Source of the DNA: Deltaproteobacteria bacterium UBA2385 | Lineage (GTDB): Bacteria > Myxococcota_A > UBA796 > UBA2385 | DNA length: 5,175 nucleotides | Assembly (NCBI GenBank): GCA_002343455.1 | Contig: DDSR01000247.1 | Coordinates: 693-5,867 of the forward strand | Direction: 5' to 3' | In this document: positions 1-4,131 of the stretch, in pieces | Numbering within the stretch: the first letter of the stretch is position 1 | Layout of the letters: every line of letters begins with the position of its first letter | Program-made: the position numbers and the translations under genes | The notes under the pieces: model-generated | The model's database searches: none | What the model saw: the letters and a program-made list of their open reading frames with translations, nothing else | Told to the model about the DNA's origin: nothing

Positions 1-576
1 GCGGAGGTGGCGGCCCATGCGGACGTTGGGTCCCCAACCGGCGGGGCTCGCGGGGGCGGCCTGCCGGACGGCGCGGCGGGTCTGGGCCTTGGCGCGCACC
101 CGCTGGGTCGCGCTCCGCACGCCCTGGCCCAGGCGGCGCAGCGGGCGGAAGGCGCCGATGCCCTCCATCTCGCCGTCGAGGTCCTGCTCCATCTGCTCGT
201 CCAGCTCGGACCATTCGGCGTCGAGGACCTGCGGGTCCTCCTCCGGCCAGTCCATGGGCGCGGGCTCGAGCTGGGCCTCGTCCTCCCAGGGATGCTGGGC
301 GCCGGGCATCGCGGACGCTGCGGCGCCGCGAGGCAGCGCGGCCCCACCCCCGCGCGACAGGGCCCGCGCGTTGCGAGGCGAGGCGGCCTTCCGGGACACC
401 TTCTCCTTCTTGCGGCGGACGCGGCGCAGCTTGCGCTCGCCCCGGCGCTCCCTCCGAGCCCCGCGGCGCTCTTGCCGGCGCTCGCGGCGGGCGGCGCGCT
501 CCTCGGGGCCCTCGAAGCCGGCGAAGTCGTCGGCGCCCTCGATCTCGTCGATGGGAATGGCGGCTTGCAGGCGCAT
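1..576 (-). CDS. Gene F: charge-patterned hypothetical protein, 3' end missing
   Basis: Open from ATG at 576 to the left edge, giving 192 residues without a stop; the C-terminus lies outside the window. I do not recognise a family. Residues 10-27 are acidic (IDEIEGADDFAGFEG), residues 28-63 are an arginine/lysine-rich stretch that looks like a continuous charged helix, residues 96-140 are acidic again with several tryptophans (HPWEDE, DWPEED, EWSELDE), and residues 144-173 return to basic. The start is supported by GGAGG 8 nt upstream (about 585-589), and the ATG overlaps the stop of gene E as ATGA, which implies translational coupling. The acidic-then-arginine order resembles the first half of gene B. 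No signal peptide or membrane segment is visible. A nucleic-acid-binding or scaffold role is possible but is only inferred from composition. Confidence 0.8.
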   Translation of the reverse strand, partial: MRLQAAIPIDEIEGADDFAGFEGPEERAARRERRQERRGARRERRGERKLRRVRRKKEKVSRKAASPRNARALSRGGGAALPRGAAASAMPGAQHPWEDEAQLEPAPMDWPEEDPQVLDAEWSELDEQMEQDLDGEMEGIGAFRPLRRLGQGVRSATQRVRAKAQTRRAVRQAAPASPAGWGPNVRMGRHLR

Positions 577-1103
577 CAGGCGGTCCTCCAGGAGCGTTCG
601 GGCTGGACCTGCGCTTCGGCGCGGGCCGTCCAGCGCTGTCTCACGAGCGGGTCGATGCGTCCGCCGTTCATTCCGAGGCGGGCGCTGGGGTCATCGCGGA
701 ACCAGGTGCGGCCCACGCGGTAGCGGACGATGCAGTGGTACAGACCCGGAGCGTCGGGTCGGCTGCGGGTGGTCAGCATCACCTCGGCCGGGATGGTGGC
801 GAGGCCGGCACGGCGGGCCTCGGCGTGGCCCTCCTCGCCCGGTCGCAGCGCGTTGGCGCCGCGGGCGAGCAGCTCGCCGGCCCGCGCCGCGGCCAGGCCG
901 TCGCAGTCCTCGTGGCCCTGGGCGAGCATGTTGAGGTAGTCGCACCAGGTCTCGTCGAGCTCCCGGCGGTAGACCACGCCGGAGTCATACAGAAGAGGCA
1001 GCTCGGGCTGGGCCCGCACGATGATGGCGTTCTCCTGCGCCAGCCAGTTCAGCAGCCGCAGGGCCCCGCGCTCGTCGAAGGCGAGCTTGACGGCGATCTT
1101 CAT
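576..1103 (-). CDS. Gene E: transglutaminase-like (papain-fold) protein
   Basis: A 175-residue protein. Seen directly: GHEDCDGLAAARAGELLARG around Cys67, then YHCIVRYRVGRTWFRDDPS with His123 and Asp138-Pro139-Ser140. In the transglutaminase-like superfamily the catalytic triad is Cys, His and Asp. The Cys usually lies in a G-x-C-x-D/E-x-A helix start. The His is followed 15 residues later by Asp in a W-x-x-x-D-P-T/S motif. Here the His-Asp spacing is exactly 15 and Trp134 sits at the expected place. The protein is close to a bare catalytic domain, with no signal peptide or membrane helix. It could act as a cysteine protease, a protein cross-linker or an amidase; the sequence does not say which. 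The start overlaps the gene D stop as ATGA and has AAGG 7 nt upstream; the gene F start overlaps its own stop. Placement among beta-rich genes suggests processing or cross-linking of those products, which is inference. Confidence 0.8.
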   Translation of the reverse strand: MKIAVKLAFDERGALRLLNWLAQENAIIVRAQPELPLLYDSGVVYRRELDETWCDYLNMLAQGHEDCDGLAAARAGELLARGANALRPGEEGHAEARRAGLATIPAEVMLTTRSRPDAPGLYHCIVRYRVGRTWFRDDPSARLGMNGGRIDPLVRQRWTARAEAQVQPERSWRTA

Positions 1104-1507
1104 CAGGCCGCCTTGAGCAGCAGCCGGAAGGGGCCGTCGCTCGCCAGGACGACCTTGGCGGTGTGGTTGGGCAGGGTGCCGCCGCCGAGCACGGACCGGG
1201 CGCGTACGAAGGGCCCGAGCGCGGTGATGGACTTGAACTCGCCGCGGTTTCCGTCGGCGGTGAGCTGGGTCATCGTCGCGACCTCGACCCAGTTGGTGCC
1301 GTCGGGTCCGGTCTCGATCTTGATGTCGGTCGTGGGGCTGGTGGCGCCGCCGGCCTGGGTGGCGAAGATGAAGACGCGGAAGCCCTGGTTGCTGTCGACC
1401 TGGCCGTCGCCATCGGCGGGCACGACCGCGTAGACGGAGCCGGTCTGCGAGGCGTTCTTGGTGTCGACGAACTGCAGGAGGCTGGCGGTGTGACGGTGTG
1501 CGCTCAT
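1103..1507 (-). CDS. Gene D: small beta-sandwich-like protein, virion-type
   Basis: A 134-residue protein starting at ATG 1507, 9 nt after the gene C stop. The Shine-Dalgarno is weak (GAGCAAG at best), so translation probably depends on coupling to C. Residues 43-128 alternate predicted strands and turns: FRVFIFAT, then TTDIKIETGPDGTNWVEVA, then a polar stretch, then GPFVRARSVLGGG and HTAKVVLASDGPFRL. The pattern 'D-x-K-I-x-T-x-x-D-G-T-x-W-x-x-V-A ... VRA' recurs in small structural proteins of phage genomes, which is why I favour a virion-type or assembly subunit. That comparison is from memory, not a search. There is no signal peptide, cysteine or membrane helix. Its stop overlaps the gene E start. 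An extracellular carbohydrate-binding-like sandwich is an alternative, but the lack of a secretion signal argues against it. Confidence 0.82.
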   Translation of the reverse strand: MSAHRHTASLLQFVDTKNASQTGSVYAVVPADGDGQVDSNQGFRVFIFATQAGGATSPTTDIKIETGPDGTNWVEVATMTQLTADGNRGEFKSITALGPFVRARSVLGGGTLPNHTAKVVLASDGPFRLLLKAA

Positions 1508-1516
1508 TGGGCTTGC

Positions 1517-2131
1517 TCAGAGGGAGAGAGTGAAAACGGCGCGCCAGGCGCTGGCGCCGCTGGGGTCGATCTGGACGGTGCGGGCGCCGCCGATGGGCAC
1601 GCCCTCGGTGGGCTGCTGGTCGCCGGGGACGGAGGCGCGCAGGACCGCGAGGCCGTCGTAGACCAGGACATAGGTGGTGGAGAGCTGGCTCTGGTCGGCC
1701 ATCTCGACGCGCACGCGGCGGGCGAAGGGGGGGATGGGGATGTCGACGGCCACGCCCTGCTCGTCGCTGAGCCCGGTGGTCTCCCACTGGTTCTCGGTGA
1801 CGGCGTAGGCGTCGGCGACGGTCACCCCGACGCGGTTGGTGGCGTCGGCGAGGTTGCCCGCCCGGATGCGGAGCCCGCGTGCGTACACGCAGACCCGCGC
1901 CGAGCGGGCGACGGTGATCTTGCACTCGGCCCCGGCGCCGCTGCCGGCCGACCAGGCGAGGTGCAGCTCGAAGGGCAGATCCGACCGGCTGAAGGCCTCG
2001 ACGATGCGCCAGGTGGCGGCGGGGGCGTCGGCGTCGAGCAGGGGCAGGAGCTTGAGCTCCCCGGTCCAGGCGGGCAGGTCCCGCCCGTCCGACCGGGTGC
2101 TCAGATCCGTGTCACAGCTCGCCGTCGCCAC
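1517..2131 (-). CDS. Gene C: beta-rich hypothetical protein, possible capsid-type subunit
   Basis: A 204-residue protein with a GTG start at 2131, chosen because a strong GGGAGGTGA lies at 2143-2135, 6 nt upstream. Almost the whole chain from residue 40 reads as alternating beta strands: LPFELHLAW, ECKITVARSARVCVYARGLRIRAG, RVGVTVADAYAV, VAVDIPIPPFARRVRVEMAD, TTYVLVYDGLAVLRASV, GARTVQIDP and AWRAVFTLSL. It has very little lysine, few helices, and no signal peptide or membrane segment. This is the profile of a single-domain beta sandwich or jelly roll. With gene B (C-terminal beta domain) and gene D it makes three beta-rich proteins in a row, so a shell or coat component is a reasonable guess. 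No family is recognised with certainty. It starts 28 nt after the gene B stop and ends 9 nt before gene D. Confidence 0.82.
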   Translation of the reverse strand: MATASCDTDLSTRSDGRDLPAWTGELKLLPLLDADAPAATWRIVEAFSRSDLPFELHLAWSAGSGAGAECKITVARSARVCVYARGLRIRAGNLADATNRVGVTVADAYAVTENQWETTGLSDEQGVAVDIPIPPFARRVRVEMADQSQLSTTYVLVYDGLAVLRASVPGDQQPTEGVPIGGARTVQIDPSGASAWRAVFTLSL

Positions 2132-2143
2132 CGTTCACCTCCC
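2129..2143 (-). promoter_or_regulatory. Strong ribosome-binding site deciding the GTG start of gene C
   Basis: On the minus strand GGGAGGTGA is followed by ACG and then GTG. The match to the 16S anti-Shine-Dalgarno is nine bases long, and the GGAGG core ends 6 nt before the start codon. No ATG lies at a comparable distance. Confidence 0.75.
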
Positions 2144-2159
2144 GGACGTGCCGCCGGCC

Positions 2160-2894
2160 TCAGCAGGTCGGGCTGACCGGCTTCTGGCCGATGAGGGTGA
2201 CCGCGAAGTCGCCCGCACCGGTCAGGCTGCCGTTGACGGTGATGTCCAGGCCCGCGCGCAGGCTCTGGCCCTTGAGCAGTCCGCGGAGCAGGCTGGTCGA
2301 GCCGAAGACGGACACGTCGATGCCGTCGCTGCTGGACCAGACCACCCGGTCGCCGAAGAAGATGCTGGTCACCTTGGCCCCGGACGCCGACCCGGTGAAG
2401 GTGATGTCGTGGGCACGGAAGTGGTGCTGCAGGCGCAGCTTCACGCTGGCCGAGCCGGCCGCGGCGAGGGTGTCGGTGCTGCTCACCGCGGTCATGCCCC
2501 ACTGCATCTTGCTCCCCTTGCGCTTGCCGCGGGTGGTGCCGAGCTTCCGCTTGATGCGGTCCTCGCGCTTGTTCAGCCGGCCCAGGCGGCGGTTGAGCCG
2601 GCGGCGGCGGCGGTCGCCCCGGGCCCCGAAGTCGTCGGACCCGACATCGTCGCCTTCGAAGTCGCCGTCCCCCTCCAGCTCGTCGCCGAAGTCGAGGTCG
2701 CCTTCGAACTCGTCGTCGTCCTCGTCGTCCTCTTCGTCGTCGTAGTCGTCGTCCCCGTCGAAGTCGTCCTCGCCGAAGCCGACGCCCGAGAAGCCGCCGC
2801 CACGGCGGAGGCTGTCGGTGTCCACGGCGAGCTCGCCGGTGCGGGGGTGACGGAAGACGCGGGCGTAGCCAAGGGAGGTCAGTCGTGCGGCCAT
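2160..2894 (-). CDS. Gene B: acidic/arginine-rich N-terminus fused to a beta-rich domain
   Basis: A 244-residue protein with three visible parts. Residues 1-31 are ordinary sequence. Residues 42-88 are extremely acidic (runs such as EDDFDGDDDYDDEEDDEDDD) with regular aromatic or hydrophobic breaks. Residues 91-128 are highly basic (GDRRRRRLNRRLGRLNKRED and onward to KRKG). Residues 130-240 are beta-rich (VKLRLQHHF, HDITFTGSA, KVTSIFFGDRVVW, IDVSVFG, LDITVNGSL, FAVTLIGQK), like a sandwich or jelly roll. Arginine-rich arms before a beta domain are known in some capsid proteins, where they bind nucleic acid; the acidic block could mask the arm before assembly. That role is inference. The ATG at 2894 has AAGGA 8 nt upstream. 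The acidic part is encoded by GAC/GAG/GAT triplets, so its length may vary. It lies 58 nt after gene A and 28 nt before gene C. Confidence 0.85.
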   Translation of the reverse strand: MAARLTSLGYARVFRHPRTGELAVDTDSLRRGGGFSGVGFGEDDFDGDDDYDDEEDDEDDDEFEGDLDFGDELEGDGDFEGDDVGSDDFGARGDRRRRRLNRRLGRLNKREDRIKRKLGTTRGKRKGSKMQWGMTAVSSTDTLAAAGSASVKLRLQHHFRAHDITFTGSASGAKVTSIFFGDRVVWSSSDGIDVSVFGSTSLLRGLLKGQSLRAGLDITVNGSLTGAGDFAVTLIGQKPVSPTC

Positions 2895-2952
2895 GGTGGT
2901 GGTCCTTTTCGGATGGAGTCAGGGGGAAGGGTGGGAGTCGGTGAAGGGGGGA
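2895..2952 (-). promoter_or_regulatory. Pyrimidine-rich leader of gene B
   Basis: The 58 nt between the gene A stop and the gene B start are C/T-rich on the transcribed sense strand, with few G residues until the ribosome-binding site GAAAAGGACCACCACC. GACTCC occurs twice in the leader. I see no stem-loop with a U-run that would end transcription, so A and B are probably co-transcribed. A G-poor leader should stay unpaired and favour ribosome loading, which is inference. Confidence 0.45.
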
Positions 2953-3702
2953 TCAGCTCTCGTCGTCCTCGGCGTCGTCCTCGGCCTGGGCGCGCACGAA
3001 GCGGCCCCCGCCGCGGCGAGGCATCGGTCGGCCCATGCCGCCCCCGCGCCGACCGCCGCCGCCGCCGCCGCCGCCGCCGCGCCGCATCCCGCGCCCGCCT
3101 CCGCGGCGGCCGAGCTCCTCGTCACCTTCGGTGGCCTCGGGGGTGAGCAGCACCTCGCGCTGCGGGCCGGCCAGCAGGGGCTCGGGGAAGAGGCTCGGGC
3201 CGGCCAGCATCGGGCGGCCCTGCATGGTGACGACCGTGGGCATCGGGGTCACCGCCGGGGGCGGCACCACGCCGGCCTTCTTTTCGGCGAGGGTCCGACC
3301 GGCGTTGCGGGCGACCGTCGCGAGCCAGGAGCCCATGACGCCATTGCCCAGGGACAGGACGTGGGCGCCGGCACCCTTCTGGCCGGTCATCGTCTGGTAC
3401 AGGCCGTAGCCCTGGGCCAGCAGGCCGACCGGCGCACGCAGGTCGACGCTGCCCATCTTCATCTTGTCCTCGCCCAGGTAGCCCTCGGCCAGCGAGGCGA
3501 GGAAGAGCGAGCCCTGGGTCTCGGCGGTGTGGAGGACCAGCGTGCCGGTCTCCATCATCGCTTCCTTGGAGGTCTCGGCCTTCTTGCTGAGGTTCGCGAT
3601 CTTCGTGACGGCCTGGCCCAGCGCGCTCTGCGCCTGCTTCTCGCTGACCTTGCCGCCCTTCATCGCGTTGGAGAGGGCCGTGGTACCGGTCTTGCTCACC
3701 AT
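2953..3702 (-). CDS. Gene A: helical protein with glycine/arginine-rich and acidic tail
   Basis: A 249-residue protein, first gene of the minus-strand block. Residues 1-50 are a polar, lysine-rich helical region (KVSEKQAQSALGQAVTKIAN). Residues 53-137 are helical, more hydrophobic and glycine-containing (LVLHTAETQGSLFLASLAEGY, RAPVGLLAQGYGLYQTM, HVLSLGNGVMGSWLATVARN) and might associate with a membrane, although no segment is a clear transmembrane helix. Residues 145-190 are proline-rich. Residues 199-234 are Gly/Arg-rich (RRGGG runs with nine consecutive Gly), and the last 10 residues are acidic (EDDAEDDES). The ATG at 3702 is chosen over an upstream in-frame ATG at 3810 because GAAGGAA lies 8 nt before it and the 36 extra residues would be encoded by the pyrimidine-rich leader. 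No family recognised. RGG-like tails often bind nucleic acid or drive self-association, which is inference here. Confidence 0.83.
   Translation of the reverse strand: MVSKTGTTALSNAMKGGKVSEKQAQSALGQAVTKIANLSKKAETSKEAMMETGTLVLHTAETQGSLFLASLAEGYLGEDKMKMGSVDLRAPVGLLAQGYGLYQTMTGQKGAGAHVLSLGNGVMGSWLATVARNAGRTLAEKKAGVVPPPAVTPMPTVVTMQGRPMLAGPSLFPEPLLAGPQREVLLTPEATEGDEELGRRGGGRGMRRGGGGGGGGGRRGGGMGRPMPRRGGGRFVRAQAEDDAEDDES
3053..3079. repeat. (CCG)9 trinucleotide run inside gene A
   Basis: Nine uninterrupted CCG units on the plus strand encode the nine-glycine run in the C-terminal tail of gene A (about residues 209-217). Such runs are prone to length change by slippage in steps of one residue, without a frameshift. 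Confidence 0.8.
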
Positions 3703-3746
3703 GTGTGGGTTCCTTCGGGAGAGGTGGAGGGAAAGGGGGTGGAGAC
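3703..3746 (-). promoter_or_regulatory. Pyrimidine-rich leader and ribosome-binding site of gene A
   Basis: On the minus strand this reads as a stretch of C and T with no G over about 29 nt, then CCGAAGGAACCCACAC directly before the ATG. The GAAGGAA ribosome-binding site lies 8 nt from the start codon. The layout matches the leader of gene B. Confidence 0.5.
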
Positions 3747-3747
3747 A

Positions 3748-3765
3748 GGGGGTCCGAGGACCCCC
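3748..3765 (-). promoter_or_regulatory. Perfect inverted repeat in the gene A leader region
   Basis: On the minus strand the sequence is GGGGGTCCTCGGACCCCC: two perfect 8-nt arms around 2 nt. As RNA it would fold with a 7-bp stem and a CUCG loop. It is followed on that strand by a pyrimidine-rich tract without a clear U-run, so it is a poor intrinsic terminator. It may be an operator, an attenuator or a 5' stabilising hairpin, depending on where transcription starts. Confidence 0.5.
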
Positions 3766-3823
3766 GCCTCCGGGTTTCGGCGCCCCTCGCGCCGCGTCCT
3801 CGAAAGCCATCTACGCATGAGAA

Positions 3824-3846
3824 TTGGCATTGGCACAGCACTTCCG
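3824..3846 (+). promoter_or_regulatory. Doubled TTGGCA with a weak sigma-54-like arrangement
   Basis: TTGGCATTGGCA occupies 3824-3835 in an island clearly poorer in G+C than its surroundings. From 3831 the sequence TGGCAC-N5-TTCC resembles the sigma-54 consensus TGGCAC-N5-TTGC, but the highly conserved G of the -12 element is replaced by C. It points toward gene G, about 270 nt away. It may instead be a repressor or activator half-site pair. Confidence 0.25.
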
Positions 3847-3857
3847 CTGGCCATGCC

Positions 3858-3888
3858 GGCCGCGGGACGGACGGGGTCCCACGCGGCC
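3858..3888. repeat. Interrupted inverted repeat, strong hairpin
   Basis: GGCCGC (3858-3863) pairs with GCGGCC (3883-3888), and the adjacent GGGAC (3864-3868) pairs with GTCCC (3876-3880). This gives an 11-bp stem with a 2-nt bulge (3881-3882) and a 7-nt loop. It may be a protein-binding dyad or an RNA stem; there is no adjacent T-run. Confidence 0.55.
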
Positions 3889-3914
3889 AATCCGCCCGCG
3901 AGAGGCCCAAAACT

Positions 3915-3989
3915 GCGGCGAGCGCGGCCGGTGCCCGCGGCGAGCGCGGCCGGTGCCCGCGGCGAGCGCGGCCGGTGCCCGCGGCGAGG
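3915..3989. repeat. Three perfect 22-bp tandem repeats plus a partial fourth
   Basis: Identical 22-bp units occupy 3915-3936, 3937-3958 and 3959-3980; each begins GCGGCGAGCG and ends GGTGCCC. A fourth copy matches for 8 bases from 3981 and then diverges. There are no spacers, so this is not a CRISPR array. A period of 22 bp is close to two helical turns, which places each unit on the same face of the DNA, as in operators or replication iterons. No replication gene is present in the window to support an origin. Confidence 0.8.
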
Positions 3990-4021
3990 GAGGCCAGCGC
4001 TCGCGGCCAGTGAACAGACCG

Positions 4022-4048
4022 GGTGCGGCCAGGGTTCGTGGCCGCACC
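4022..4048. repeat. Perfect 10-bp inverted repeat with 7-nt loop
   Basis: GGTGCGGCCA (4022-4031) and TGGCCGCACC (4039-4048) are exact reverse complements around GGGTTCG. Each arm contains the GCGGCC core found in the upstream tandem repeats, here in opposite orientations. It ends 80 nt before the GTG of gene G, so it may be a dimeric operator or a leader stem-loop for that gene. Confidence 0.65.
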
Positions 4049-4059
4049 AGAATGGGCGC

Positions 4060-4079
4060 GGCCAGCGAATGCGCTGGTC
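4060..4079. repeat. Second short inverted repeat upstream of gene G
   Basis: CCAGCG (4062-4067) and CGCTGG (4072-4077) are perfect complements around AATG. The stem extends to 8 pairs if a G-U pair is allowed (4060-4079). GGCCAGCG also occurs at 3992-3999, so the left arm is a direct repeat of an upstream sequence. Confidence 0.5.
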
Positions 4080-4118
4080 TCCGGCCCTTCTTCGGGGCAA
4101 GGTGATGGGGCGACAGCG

Positions 4119-4131
4119 AAGGAGGACCGTG
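4119..4131 (+). promoter_or_regulatory. Ribosome-binding site with short spacing before gene G
   Basis: AAGGAGG is followed by ACC and GTG. The purine core is near-perfect, but it lies only 3 nt from the start codon, shorter than the usual 5-9 nt. It lies inside the reading frame if the upstream ATG at 4105 is used, so it is the main argument for the downstream GTG. Confidence 0.55.

Larger units (their letters stand above)
3703..4128. other. Divergent intergenic region between gene A and gene G
   Basis: About 426 nt without a supported gene. From left to right it holds the gene A leader and its hairpin (3748-3765), an AT-richer island (about 3801-3845), an interrupted inverted repeat (3858-3888), three 22-bp tandem repeats (3915-3980), two further inverted repeats (4022-4048 and 4060-4079) and the gene G ribosome-binding site. 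Reading frames that cross it are arginine- and proline-rich translations of GC-rich DNA with no good starts. It probably contains promoters in both directions, but I cannot identify a convincing -35/-10 pair. Confidence 0.7.

Noticed and set aside
17..934. Long plus-strand open frame opposite genes E and F
   Set aside because: The translation is dominated by Arg, Gly, Pro and Ser, with no domain-like pattern or ribosome-binding site. It is explained by the absence of stops opposite GC-rich coding sequence.
2690..2775. Triplet-rich stretch as a non-coding repeat array
   Set aside because: It is an imperfect GAC/GAG/GAT codon run encoding the acidic block of gene B, in frame throughout.
1163..3146. 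Two long overlapping plus-strand open frames (1163-2176 and 1836-3146)
   Set aside because: They run antisense to genes A-D. The products are low-complexity Gly, Val, Ala and Asp or Arg strings, whereas the minus strand gives well-formed beta-rich proteins with good starts and operon spacing.
3430..3540. Clear transmembrane helix in gene A
   Set aside because: The hydrophobic stretches are short and interrupted by charged or polar residues, so only weak membrane association can be suggested.
3703..3810. Upstream in-frame ATG that would lengthen gene A by 36 residues
   Set aside because: The added residues would come from the pyrimidine-rich leader and the palindrome, whereas the ATG at 3702 has a well-spaced GAAGGAA.
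3915..3989. CRISPR array
   Set aside because: The 22-bp units are directly tandem with no spacers between them, and no cas-like gene is present.
4022..4079. Intrinsic transcription terminators
   Set aside because: Neither stem is followed by a T-run on either strand, and both lie upstream of gene G rather than after a gene end.
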